Assembly: GCF_000376565.1 (NCBI RefSeq)
Contig: NZ_BARG01000068.1
Coordinates: 1-64,000, forward strand
Direction of reading: 5' to 3'
Origin: Streptomyces hokutonensis
GTDB lineage: Bacteria; Actinomycetota; Actinomycetes; Streptomycetales; Streptomycetaceae
DNA length: 64,000 nt
Part shown: one piece after another, positions 23,816 through 31,862 of the stretch
Numbering within the stretch: position 1 is the first letter of the stretch
How the letters are laid out: every line of letters begins with the position of its first letter
The notes under the pieces: model-generated
The model's input: only the letters and a program-made list of their open reading frames with translations
Databases searched by the model: none
What the model was told of the DNA's origin: nothing
Position numbers and translations under genes: made by a program

Positions 23816-24418
23816 TCAGACCGGGTACGGGATCGGGACCGGTGGACCTCTGCGGCTGACCGCGTGCCGCAGGAGGAGCTGGCGGAAGGGGGCCGCGTCG
23901 GCGCCGGTGCGTCCCGGACCCACCGTGCGCGCGGACAGGGGTGCGGGGGCGTCCCGCCACCAGGCCACCAGCCCGGGTACGAAGGCGACGGCCCAGCGCA
24001 GCAACGACCACAGGGCGGCCTCACCGCGCCGCAGCCACCAGGCCGCGACGAGGGCGGCGACGACATGCGCGGCCACGGCGTGCGGGGTCATCGCCTGCGT
24101 CTGCCGCATCGGGGCCATGGCGCCCCCCGACATGTGCGCCATCCCGGCCATCGCCATCCCGGCCCGGGGCCGCGCGAGGTCGAAGCCGAGGTGCAGCGCC
24201 GCCTGGGTGGCGAGCATGGCGGCACCGATGCCGGGCAGGGACCGTTCCCGACCGCCGAGCAGGAACCCCATGCCGAACACGGCGAGGAACCCGGCGCCGT
24301 CCGCCCACGGCGGGGGCGTCGCGCCGGTGGCGAGCCCGTGCCCGGCGGCAGCCAGCAGCACACACACCGCGGCGAACACCGCGGCGCGCAGGCTCCGTAC
24401 CGCCGGGGATGCGCTCAT
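23816..24418 (-). CDS. Met/His-rich polytopic membrane protein (copper-associated)
   Basis: A 200-aa protein with about five membrane segments. Between helices 3 and 4 lies a metal-binding-like stretch, GMAMAGMAHMSGGAMAPM, with Met and His in an M-x2-3-M pattern characteristic of periplasmic copper-handling proteins. The ATG at 24418 is preceded by GGGAGGAT. It is co-oriented with the YcnI gene 39 bp downstream, matching a frequent actinobacterial pairing of YcnI with small copper-related membrane proteins. I do not recognise a named family. The C-terminal 40 residues are basic and probably cytoplasmic. Confidence 0.7.
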   Translation of the reverse strand: MSASPAVRSLRAAVFAAVCVLLAAAGHGLATGATPPPWADGAGFLAVFGMGFLLGGRERSLPGIGAAMLATQAALHLGFDLARPRAGMAMAGMAHMSGGAMAPMRQTQAMTPHAVAAHVVAALVAAWWLRRGEAALWSLLRWAVAFVPGLVAWWRDAPAPLSARTVGPGRTGADAAPFRQLLLRHAVSRRGPPVPIPYPV

Positions 24419-24564
24419 GGTGACGGATCCTCCCACGGGCCGCTGCCGCCGTTGCCGTCGATGGCTGTTTAGGGGGCAGCTCATATCTGGTTCATGGCTT
24501 GGTACGGCGGTGACACGTGGGGCGTTCAGCGCGGGTGGGCCGACTCGTGCGCGGATTCGTCGAT

Positions 24565-25794
24565 TTACCGGGATACGGCGGCCGGGGCACCCGCGCGGGG
24601 CAGCAGCGTGACCGCCGCGACCGGTACGGCGGCCAGCACCAGCCACGGAACGGCCGCGGGCAGTCCCGTGTCGAGGAGCGTGCCGGTGGCCGCACTGCCG
24701 AGGAGGACGATCAGCCCGGAGACGGAGGAAAGGGCCCCGGTGTAGAGACCGAGGCGGCCGGGTTCGGCGAGATCCGGGACCCAGGCGCGGGCGACGGGCG
24801 CGATGAGCATCTGGCCGAGGGTGAGCAGCACGACGAGGACGGTGGCGGGCAACAGCCCTGTCGTGCCGGTGAGTTGGGCGGGCCGGGCCACCGCGACGGC
24901 CGCGAATCCTACGGCGATCAGCAGCAGCCCGGCCGCCATGGACCGCCGTGGATCGAGCCGCTCCCCCGCCCACCGCGTGACCGGCAGCTGCGCGGTCACC
25001 ACGAGCAGCGAGGACAGCGCGAACAGCCAGGCCAGCGGCGCCTGCGAGCCCGCCGCGCGCTCGACCTCCTCGGGGAGGGCCAGATAGAGCTGGTTGTAGG
25101 CGAGGAGATAGGCGCCGTAGGCACAACACAGCGCCAGGAAGGGCCGGTTGCGTACGAGAGCCCCCGTACCGCCCTTCTCCGTGACCCGCGTCCGCCCCGG
25201 GATGTGCTGCGGCAGCAGCCGGGCGTGCCCCGCGAGTACGAGCACGAAGATCCCGGCCCCGGCGAGACAGGTGACCCGGAAGTCCACCGAGAGCAGCAAC
25301 GCACCGAGCAACGGCCCGACGAACGCCCCCACTTGACCCGCGACGGTGAACAGCGCGAGCACGCGCGCCCGTTGGCCTCCGCCTGTTGCCTCCCACTCGA
25401 CGGCTTGGCGTGCGACCTCCGACTCGACGGCAGGCGAGAACAGTGCGGCGGCGAACCCGATGAGCAGGACGGCCCCGACGACCGCCAACGTCCGTTCGGC
25501 GTACCCGAGCCAGCCGAACCCGGCGATCCGCAGCACGCACCCCGCGAGCACCACGGGCCGCACCCCGTACCGGTCGGCCAGCGCCCCGCCCACCACGAAC
25601 AGCCCCTGCTGACTGAAGGTCCGCAGCCCCAGCACCAGCCCGACGAGCCAGCCCGCCATGCCGATCACGTCCGCCAGATGCTCGGCGAGAAACGGCAGCA
25701 CGGCGAAGAAGCCGAGGTTGAAGGCGAGTTGAGTGAGGATCAGCAGCCGGAGCAGCGGCGGGAGCGGAGTCCGTACGACGGTCGCCGTGCTCAC
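24565..25794 (-). CDS. MFS transporter (exporter type)
   Basis: A 409-aa, 12-helix MFS protein. It has LILTQLAFNLGFFAVLPFLAEHLADV, LRTFSQQGLFVVGGALADRYGVRPVV (motif A region) and GQVGAFVGPLLGALLL (motif C-like, an antiporter hallmark). The GTG start overlaps the stop of the ABC permease gene (GTGA at 25791-25794), so it is the last gene of the GNAT-SBP-permease-MFS operon. A plausible role is export of the compound whose loaded form the ABC system re-imports, as in metallophore systems; this is inference. Confidence 0.83.
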   Translation of the reverse strand: MSTATVVRTPLPPLLRLLILTQLAFNLGFFAVLPFLAEHLADVIGMAGWLVGLVLGLRTFSQQGLFVVGGALADRYGVRPVVLAGCVLRIAGFGWLGYAERTLAVVGAVLLIGFAAALFSPAVESEVARQAVEWEATGGGQRARVLALFTVAGQVGAFVGPLLGALLLSVDFRVTCLAGAGIFVLVLAGHARLLPQHIPGRTRVTEKGGTGALVRNRPFLALCCAYGAYLLAYNQLYLALPEEVERAAGSQAPLAWLFALSSLLVVTAQLPVTRWAGERLDPRRSMAAGLLLIAVGFAAVAVARPAQLTGTTGLLPATVLVVLLTLGQMLIAPVARAWVPDLAEPGRLGLYTGALSSVSGLIVLLGSAATGTLLDTGLPAAVPWLVLAAVPVAAVTLLPRAGAPAAVSR

Positions 25795-28274
25795 CGGGCC
25801 GCCAACTTCCCTTGTCCTACGGCTCGTAGGCTGCCCGCCGCCGTCACCGCGAGGGCGCCGAGGAGGGCGAGTACGGCGGCGGGGGCGAGGACCGCCCAGG
25901 GGGCGCGTTCGGCGTAGGGCTGGTTCTCGGCGAGGAGCAAGCCCCATTCCGGGGAGGGCGGTTGGGCGCCGAGTCCGAGGAAGCCGAGCGACGCGAGAGC
26001 GAGGGCGACACCGGGCAGGCGGAGGAGCGCGTGCCGGGTGACGGGCGGCAGGACGGCGGGCAGCAGCGAACGGCGCAGGACGTGCCAACGGCCCGCGCCC
26101 AGGCCCCTGGTGGCGGTCACGTGCAGAGTCGCGCGCTCCTGGCGCAGCAGTGCGGAGGTGTGCGCTGCGAGGGGAGTCCAGGCCAGGAGGGCGACGGCGA
26201 GGGCGGGCGTACCGCTCCCGCTGCCGGCCACGGCGGTGACCAACAGGGCGGCGAGGACGGGCGGTACGGCGTTCACCGTATCGACGAGGGGTCCGGACAG
26301 CCGGGGCAGCAGTCCGAGCAGAACGCCGGTCACGAGCGCGGCGATGCTGATCGTCAGGGCGAGCAGCAGGGTGTCGACGGCTCCGTGGGCGATCCGCGCG
26401 AGGAGATCACGGCCGAGCGCGTCGGTGCCGAACGGGTGGGCCCAGGTGGGGTGTTGGAGGCGCAGGCGGGTGTTCAGGGCGAGGGGGTCGCGGGGCAGGC
26501 CGAGCGCGAGGACACCGAGGAGGAGGGTGCCGTACACAAGTGGCGGGATCCGCCGGGGTGTTGGGGCAGATCCGTGGAGCGAGGGCAGCGCCCCGGCTCG
26601 CAGTGCCGATCCGGCGAGGAGGCGAGTGGCGAGTTGACAGAGTCCGGCGGCGACGGCGGCGAGCAGGAGGAGGGCAAGGGCGCCGGCCTGGAGGACGGGG
26701 AGGTCCTGGGCCAGCGCGGCCTGGAGGGTCGTGCGGCCGAGGCCGGGGATGTCGAAGACCTGCTCGACGGCGACGGCCCCACCGGTCAGCCCGACGACGA
26801 ACAGCCCCAGGTTCGGCAGCAGTCCGGGCAGACAGCGGCGTACGGCGTGGCGGGCAATGCGCCGCCCGGGCAGTCCGCGCGCCGCAGCGGCCCGCGCCCA
26901 CGGCTCGGCGAAGGCACCGGGCAGCAGATCGTCGAGCAGCCGCCCCAGCACGGCCCCGGCGGGCAGCCCGAGGGCGAGCGCGGGCAACACGGTCCAGCGC
27001 GGCCCGAACCACCCGAGCGCGGGAAGCCACCCGAGCTGCACCCCAACGACGGTGGCGAGCACGGACGCGGTGAGGAACTCGGGGAGGGCGGCGAGGGCGG
27101 CGGAGGCGGTGCCGCCGGGGTGACTTGCGGGACCATCGGCGCGCCGGCGCGCGAGACGCCCCGGCGGAGCGCCGAGAACCGCGCCACCGCCGCCACCATG
27201 GCGGCCGCCTTCGTCGGAGCGCCCTGCGGGCCGGCCGCTGCGCTGCTCCGCGAGAACCCCGGGCAGCACGGCGCGAACCACGCCACCGACTTCACCATCG
27301 CCGGAACGCCCGGCGGACCGACCGTTGCGCCTCCGCGCGAGACCCCCGGACAGCCCGGCGCGCACCACACCACCGCCGCCGTCATCGGAACGCCCAGCGG
27401 ACCGGCCGCTCTGCCGCTCCGCGAGAACCCCGGGGAGCACGGCACCAGCCGCGCCACCGACATCACCATCGCCGGAACGCCCGGCGAACCGGCCGCCGTT
27501 GCGCCTCCGCGCGAGACCCCGGGACAGCCCGGCGCGCACCACGCCACCGCCGCCGTCATCGGAACGCCCAGCGGACCGGCCGCTCTGCCGCTCCGCGAGA
27601 ACCCCGGGGAGCACGGCACCAGCCGCGCCACCGACATCACCATCGCCGGAACGTCCAACGGGCCAGCCGACGCGCCCTTCCGCGAGCCCCTCGGGCAGCG
27701 CAGCGCGCACCACGCCACCGCCCCCGCCGGGCCGCTCCGCGCGACGATCAGCGCGTCCCCGCCCGAGAAACCCCAGCTGGGCAGCGCGTGGCGCCGCATC
27801 GTCGCCGCCGGACCGCCGTCCGAGAAACCCCGGAAGCACAGCGCGACCCGCACAACCGCTGCTGCCACCGGACCGCCCCACCGCACGCCCGCCGCGCCGC
27901 AGCGTGCCCGCGCACACCGCCCCGGCGGTCACCACGGCCACCACGAGCGCCGCACCCATCAACAGCAGGGACGCGCCCAGGGCTTGGAGTACTGCGGGCA
28001 TGACCTCCGCGCCGGAGATCCACGAGCGGCCGGCGTCGCCGCGGGGGAGGCCGCCGAGCCACTGGGCGAGCAGGCGCAACGGGCCGTCGTCCAGGCCGAG
28101 TTGGGTGCGGATGGCGGTGAGGACCTCGGGGTCGGGGTCACGTTCCGCCGAGCGGGCCTTGAGTACGGTGAGCGCCGGGTCGGTGTGCGAGAGCCAGGGC
28201 AACAGGCCCACGGCGCAGACGAGTCCGGCCGCGAGAAGGGCGCGCCACAGCAGCGCGGTCGTGCGGTGCGGCAT
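25791..28274 (-). CDS. Fused DppB-DppC-type ABC permease with inserted repeat domain
   Basis: An 827-aa fusion of the two permeases of a dipeptide/nickel-type importer. The DppB half has helix 1 (RALLAAGLVCAVGLLPWL), a helix ending VVAVVTAGAVCAGTL near 135, and an EAA loop at EPWARAAAARGLPGRRIARHAV. The DppC half begins near 580, with the signature HPFGTDALGRDLLARIAHGA and EAA-like ATRGLGAGRWHVLRRSLLPAVLPP. Residues about 135-385 are an insertion of about nine ~29-residue Gly/Arg/Ala-rich repeats (EGLAEGRVG/PGVLAERQSGR type) in what should be a short loop. No ATPase gene is adjacent. The start follows the SBP gene within 3 bp and the stop overlaps the MFS start. Confidence 0.83.
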   Translation of the reverse strand: MPHRTTALLWRALLAAGLVCAVGLLPWLSHTDPALTVLKARSAERDPDPEVLTAIRTQLGLDDGPLRLLAQWLGGLPRGDAGRSWISGAEVMPAVLQALGASLLLMGAALVVAVVTAGAVCAGTLRRGGRAVGRSGGSSGCAGRAVLPGFLGRRSGGDDAAPRAAQLGFLGRGRADRRAERPGGGGGVVRAALPEGLAEGRVGWPVGRSGDGDVGGAAGAVLPGVLAERQSGRSAGRSDDGGGGVVRAGLSRGLARRRNGGRFAGRSGDGDVGGAAGAVLPGVLAERQSGRSAGRSDDGGGGVVRAGLSGGLARRRNGRSAGRSGDGEVGGVVRAVLPGVLAEQRSGRPAGRSDEGGRHGGGGGAVLGAPPGRLARRRADGPASHPGGTASAALAALPEFLTASVLATVVGVQLGWLPALGWFGPRWTVLPALALGLPAGAVLGRLLDDLLPGAFAEPWARAAAARGLPGRRIARHAVRRCLPGLLPNLGLFVVGLTGGAVAVEQVFDIPGLGRTTLQAALAQDLPVLQAGALALLLLAAVAAGLCQLATRLLAGSALRAGALPSLHGSAPTPRRIPPLVYGTLLLGVLALGLPRDPLALNTRLRLQHPTWAHPFGTDALGRDLLARIAHGAVDTLLLALTISIAALVTGVLLGLLPRLSGPLVDTVNAVPPVLAALLVTAVAGSGSGTPALAVALLAWTPLAAHTSALLRQERATLHVTATRGLGAGRWHVLRRSLLPAVLPPVTRHALLRLPGVALALASLGFLGLGAQPPSPEWGLLLAENQPYAERAPWAVLAPAAVLALLGALAVTAAGSLRAVGQGKLAAR
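27125..27900. repeat. 87-bp in-frame minisatellite inside the ABC permease gene
   Basis: The anchor GCGAGA(A/C)CCC occurs at 27151, 27250, 27337, 27421, 27511, 27595 and 27682, with degenerate forms near 27763 and 27820. Spacings are 99, 87, 84, 90, 84, 87, 81 and 57 bp, all multiples of three. Two adjacent units form a 174-bp higher-order repeat that is nearly identical at 27381 and 27555. The units translate to ~29-residue repeats in the permease frame. Confidence 0.9.
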
Positions 28275-28277
28275 GGT

Positions 28278-29795
28278 TCAGCGCCGGGTTCCGGTGCCGA
28301 CGAGGGTGCGCTCGTACGGGTCGAGGAGGACGCCCTCGACGGATCCGCCGACGCCGGTGACGACCCGCTGATGGACCAGCGGCACGACCGCGTCGGTGCC
28401 GAGGATCTCGGCCTCGGCCGCCATCGCGGCACTCTGCCGCGCGGAGGTGTCGGCGGCGGCCTCGGCCTTCGCCACGGCCCGGTCGACAGCCTTGTCGCAC
28501 AGCAGGGCCAGGTTGTAGCCGCCGTCGCAGGTGTAGTCGCTGGCGAGCACGGCGACCGGATCCCCGGTGTCCACCAGGGTGTTGCGGGCCGCGACGAACG
28601 CGTCGAACTTCCCGGCCAGCGCGTCGCTCTCGATCCGCGAGTACTCGCGCACCTCCAACTCGACCCGGAATCCGGCCCTTTCCAGCTGCTGCTTCAACAC
28701 CTGGGCCGCTTCGGGCAGTTCGGGCCGGTTGTCGTACGTGGCGAGGGTGATCGACGTCCCGTCGGGCACCGCCGCCTTCGCCCGCCCGACCGGCTGTTGG
28801 CGCTGGCCGGCGGCCCAGGTGACGGCGGGGCCGTAGATGCCCGTGCCCGCGTCGGCGTGACCTTCGTAGACGCCCTTGGCCAGCGCGCCGGTGTCGACGG
28901 CCTCGCGCACGGCGGCCCGGAGCTTCGGATCCTTGAACGGGCCTGTCCTGGTGTTGAGTTGGAGGCTCGTCGTGCGGGTGGTCGCGGTCTCCCGGCGCGT
29001 GGCCGTCTTGAGGGTCGCGGCCTGGGCGACGGGTATCGCCTCGGCCATGTCGACCTGCCCGGTGCGCAGCGCGTTGGTGCGGGCGGTGCCGTCGGCGATG
29101 AACCGCGCGTCGATGCCGGAGGCGTGGGCGAGGCCGCCCCAGTAGTCGTCGAAGCGGTCGAGGGTGGCGGCCGTGGACCCGGTGACCTTCGTCAGTTCGA
29201 AGGGACCGGTGGCGGTGCCGACCGGGTCGACGCGGCCCTTCGCGTTCTCGTAGGCCTTCGGGGAGAGGACGGCGAGGGCGGGACCGGCCAGCCTCAACGG
29301 CAGTACCGGATCAGGTGAGTTGGTGGTGACGCGCACCCGCGCGCCGCCCGCGGGCTCGGCGGTGAGGGTGACGCCGGAGAGGGCCGCGGGGGCGGGCTTC
29401 GCCTCGGTGGCGTGGGTGAGCGCGGTGGCCACGCGGGCCGGGGTCACGTCGGTGCCGTCCTGGAAGGTGGCCTCGCGCAGGGTGAACAGCCAGCTGCGGT
29501 CGCTCTCCCGCTGCCAGGACCGGGCCAGCGCGGGGGTGGCGGAGCCGTTGGCGTCCAGGGAGGTCAGGCCCTCGGTCACACCGAGCCGGCTGAGGATGGT
29601 GGCGTCGGCGCCGTACGGGGAGAGGTTCTCGGCGGGCGGGAACGCGAGAGCGACGCGCAGCCGCGAACCGGACTTCCCGGCCGTCTCCCCGCTCTCCTCC
29701 CCGGCGGAGGCGAAACAGCCGGTGAGCAGCGGGGCGAGGGCGAGCCCAAGGAGCAGTCGGGCAGGGCGGGTTCGTCGGAATCGCATCGCGGTCAT
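28278..29795 (-). CDS. ABC transporter substrate-binding lipoprotein, family 5
   Basis: A 505-aa SBP_bac_5 protein with lipobox LLTGC (Cys27). The body has LAFPPAENLSPYGADATIL, VTEGLTSLDANGSATPALARSWQ (the family's G-L-...P-x-LA-x-SW pattern) and TFQDGTDVTPARVATAL. Family members bind peptides, nickel or metal-ligand complexes. It is located between a GNAT acetyltransferase (ATGA overlap at 29792-29795) and the fused permease. A Zur-like box in the divergent promoter region favours a metal-related cargo. ATG at 29786 is an alternative start giving a more typical signal peptide. Confidence 0.87.
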   Translation of the reverse strand: MTAMRFRRTRPARLLLGLALAPLLTGCFASAGEESGETAGKSGSRLRVALAFPPAENLSPYGADATILSRLGVTEGLTSLDANGSATPALARSWQRESDRSWLFTLREATFQDGTDVTPARVATALTHATEAKPAPAALSGVTLTAEPAGGARVRVTTNSPDPVLPLRLAGPALAVLSPKAYENAKGRVDPVGTATGPFELTKVTGSTAATLDRFDDYWGGLAHASGIDARFIADGTARTNALRTGQVDMAEAIPVAQAATLKTATRRETATTRTTSLQLNTRTGPFKDPKLRAAVREAVDTGALAKGVYEGHADAGTGIYGPAVTWAAGQRQQPVGRAKAAVPDGTSITLATYDNRPELPEAAQVLKQQLERAGFRVELEVREYSRIESDALAGKFDAFVAARNTLVDTGDPVAVLASDYTCDGGYNLALLCDKAVDRAVAKAEAAADTSARQSAAMAAEAEILGTDAVVPLVHQRVVTGVGGSVEGVLLDPYERTLVGTGTRR

Positions 29796-30334
29796 CGCTC
29801 CATCGCCAGTTCGAAGTGCACGATTCCCTGCCCGCCGGCCGGGTCGTCGCGCTCGTCGTGCACGACCTTGCCGAGCGACCGCCAGAAGGCCTCGGCGCCG
29901 GGCACGGCGGGGTCGGTGTGCAGATAGGCGGCGCGGTAGCCGCCGTCGGCCGCGGCGAACGCGAGGAGTTCGGCGACGAGGTGCCGGGCGAGGCCGCGGC
30001 GGCGGTGCGCGGGGCGGACGTAGACGCGGCGCAGTTGCGCGGTCTCGCCGGAGGGGTAGCGCTCGGCGAGCTCGCGCGGGTTCGGCGGATGGACCGGTCC
30101 ACGGGAGTCGAGCGCGGCGGTGGCGACGACCGTGCCCTCGGCTGGGTCGAGCGCCACGAGGAGGGTGTGGCGGGCCGGGGCGAGGTAGGCGGCGGCCGGG
30201 TCGATGATGTCGGCGTGCCAGCGGGGCACATAGCCGGTGGCGAAGTCGCGGTAGACGGTGTCGAGCATCACGGCACGCGCACCGTCGAGGTCGTCCGGGC
30301 CTGCCGCCCTGATGCAGTATCCAAGCACTTGCAC
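29792..30334 (-). CDS. GNAT-family N-acetyltransferase
   Basis: A 180-aa acetyltransferase with the fold's core visible: RAAGPDDLDGARAVMLDT, then AQLRRVYVRPAHRRRGLARHLVAELL, containing the acetyl-CoA R/Q-x2-G-x-A loop (RRRGLA), and YLHTDPAVPGAEAFWRSLGKVV. The GTG start at 30334 opens the transport operon; the downstream lipoprotein overlaps its stop. The substrate is unknown. It may modify the transported compound or an amino-acid analogue. Upstream palindromes (CTTATGCATTAAG near 30338; GATCAC-TCTC-GTGATC at 30362-30377) suggest dedicated regulation. Confidence 0.85.
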   Translation of the reverse strand: MQVLGYCIRAAGPDDLDGARAVMLDTVYRDFATGYVPRWHADIIDPAAAYLAPARHTLLVALDPAEGTVVATAALDSRGPVHPPNPRELAERYPSGETAQLRRVYVRPAHRRRGLARHLVAELLAFAAADGGYRAAYLHTDPAVPGAEAFWRSLGKVVHDERDDPAGGQGIVHFELAMER

Positions 30335-30386
30335 ATCTTATGCATTAAGACTCCCGTCCTTGATCACTCTCGTGATCGCTCTCGAT

Positions 30387-30415
30387 TTGACAGCCCGGCG
30401 GCCGACCCCTAAAAC
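30387..30415 (+). promoter_or_regulatory. Candidate promoter of the CooC-like gene
   Basis: TTGACA (30387-30392) and TAAAAC (30410-30415) are separated by 17 bp, a good SigA-type arrangement for this GC-rich genome. The start codon is 50 bp downstream, and a Zur-type box sits between the -10 element and the gene. Confidence 0.6.
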
Positions 30416-30424
30416 CTAGCCACA

Positions 30425-30439
30425 TGACATTCATTTTCA
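30425..30439. promoter_or_regulatory. Zur/Fur-type 7-1-7 box
   Basis: TGACATTCATTTTCA (reverse complement TGAAAATGAATGTCA) matches the actinobacterial Zur consensus TGAAAATGATTTTCA closely, with TGA-x-A-x-T symmetric arms. It is placed at the predicted transcription start of the rightward operon, where bound Zur would block initiation, and it may also reach the leftward GNAT operon. Confidence 0.65.
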
Positions 30440-30464
30440 AAACCGCGAAAGCGGCGGACCGGTA

Positions 30465-31412
30465 GTGCGCGTCGCGTTCGTCGGCAAGGGCGGCAGCGGA
30501 AAGACCACGCTGTCGGCCCTCTTCGCCCGCCACTTGGAACGCTCCGGCGCCCCCGTGCTCGCCATCGACGGCGACATCAACCAGCACCTGGCCGAGGCCC
30601 TGGCCCCCGGCACCGAACCGGTCACCGCCCCACCCCTGGCCGAGCACCTGACCGAACTCAAGGACTTCCTGCGCGGCACCAACCCGCGCGTCGCCTCCCC
30701 CGAGGCCATGATCAAGACCACCCCGCCGGGGCGCGGCTCACGCCTGCTGCGGCTGCTCGGCGACGACGAGGTGCACGCCCGGCACGTGGTCCGGGCGGGT
30801 GACGTACCGCTGATGGCGACGGGCGAGTTCGCGGAGAGCGACCTCGGGGTGGCCTGCTACCACTCCAAACTCGGCGCGGTGGAGCTGTACTTGAACCACC
30901 TCGTCGACACCCCCGGCGAGTACGTGGTGGTCGACATGACGGCGGGCGCCGACGCCTTCGCCTCCGGCCTGTTCACCCGCTTCGACCTCACCTTCCTGGT
31001 GGCCGAACCCACCCGCAAGGGCGTCTCCGTCTACCGCCAGTACCGGGACCACGCACGGGAGTTCGGGATCCGGCTCGCCGTGATCGGCAACAAGGTGACC
31101 GGCGAGGACGACCTGCTCTTCCTCAAACAAGAGGTGGGCGACGACCTGTTGACCCACCTGGTCCACTCCCCCGCCGTCCGCGCCGCCGAACAGGGCCGGT
31201 CGGAGGGCGAGTTGGAGCCGCACAACGCGCACGCCCTGCGTCTGCTGCGCGAGGCCGTGGACTCCTGCCCCCGGGACTGGCCGACCCTGCACCGCCACGC
31301 CGTCGAGTTCCATCTGCGCAACGCGCGGGCCTGGGCGGACCGGGCGACGGGCCTCGACCTGGCCGCCCAGGTGGACCCGGGCTACGTTCCGGGCCCACCG
31401 GCACTGACCTGA
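30465..31412 (+). CDS. CooC/MinD-like P-loop ATPase
   Basis: A 315-aa SIMIBI ATPase. It begins RVAFVGKGGSGKTTLSALFARHL, a deviant Walker A with the signature Lys near residue 8 and the catalytic Lys14. VLAIDGDINQHLAEAL gives switch I, and YVVVDMTAGADAFASGLFTRFDLTFLVAEPTRKGVSVYRQY gives the D-x-x-A-G switch II region. Relatives such as CooC load nickel into CO dehydrogenase, and others serve metal or partitioning roles. A C-terminal extension (about 250-315) is specific to this group. The GTG start has no strong Shine-Dalgarno. A Zur-type box upstream suggests expression under zinc limitation. Confidence 0.8.
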   Translation: MRVAFVGKGGSGKTTLSALFARHLERSGAPVLAIDGDINQHLAEALAPGTEPVTAPPLAEHLTELKDFLRGTNPRVASPEAMIKTTPPGRGSRLLRLLGDDEVHARHVVRAGDVPLMATGEFAESDLGVACYHSKLGAVELYLNHLVDTPGEYVVVDMTAGADAFASGLFTRFDLTFLVAEPTRKGVSVYRQYRDHAREFGIRLAVIGNKVTGEDDLLFLKQEVGDDLLTHLVHSPAVRAAEQGRSEGELEPHNAHALRLLREAVDSCPRDWPTLHRHAVEFHLRNARAWADRATGLDLAAQVDPGYVPGPPALT

Positions 31413-31469
31413 CGACCACCCCACCCCACCCCCCACCACTCCCAACTACCCGACAGGACACCCCTTTTC

Positions 31470-31862
31470 ATGTCTCTCGACGTCTCCCCGAAGCTCCTCG
31501 CCGAAGCCGAACACGGTGACATCCGCGAGGCGGACTTCGTGGACACGGTCCGCACGTCCCTGCCGTACGCCTACGACCTCGTCGCCGGCCTCGCCGCCGA
31601 ACTCCACGACGGCACGGCGGAGTTCACCGACAACCAGACCCCGCCGCCGTCCGAGAAGGAACGCGGCCAACTCCTGCGGGCGCTGGCCAGCGACGCGATC
31701 CGGGGCAGCCTGGAGCGCCACTTCGGGGTGGCCCTGGCCTTCCAGAACTGCCACCGGGTGGCAGCGTTCCGGCCGACCGCGCGGGACGGCGAGACGTATG
31801 CCAAGTTCACTTCACTGCGGTCCCAAGTACTGAACCAGTCACCGGAGTTCAGGGACTGCTGA
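31470..31862 (+). CDS. SCO5389-family conserved protein
   Basis: A 130-aa protein strongly resembling the Streptomyces SCO5389 family: MSLDVSPKLLAEAEHGDIREADFVDTVRTSLPYA at the start, AEFTDNQTPPPSEKERGQLLRALASDAIRGSLERHFGV in the middle and the terminal LNQSPEFRDC. The function is unknown to me. The conserved Cys-Asp at the extreme C-terminus and FQNCHRVAAF are notable possible metal or thiol sites. It lies 57 bp after the CooC-like ATPase in the same direction, presumably in one operon under the Zur-type box. Its last 14 bp overlap the convergent hydrolase gene. Confidence 0.75.
   Translation: MSLDVSPKLLAEAEHGDIREADFVDTVRTSLPYAYDLVAGLAAELHDGTAEFTDNQTPPPSEKERGQLLRALASDAIRGSLERHFGVALAFQNCHRVAAFRPTARDGETYAKFTSLRSQVLNQSPEFRDC

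Noticed and set aside
25962..29318. An open plus-strand frame of more than 1,100 codons.
   Set aside because: It is antisense to the permease and binding-protein genes, and its openness comes from high GC and the in-frame 87-bp repeat.
24565..30334. A staphylopine-type opine metallophore biosynthesis cluster.
   Set aside because: The transport set is similar, but no nicotianamine synthase-like, opine dehydrogenase or histidine racemase gene is present; the saccharopine-type genes are 10 kb away in another operon.
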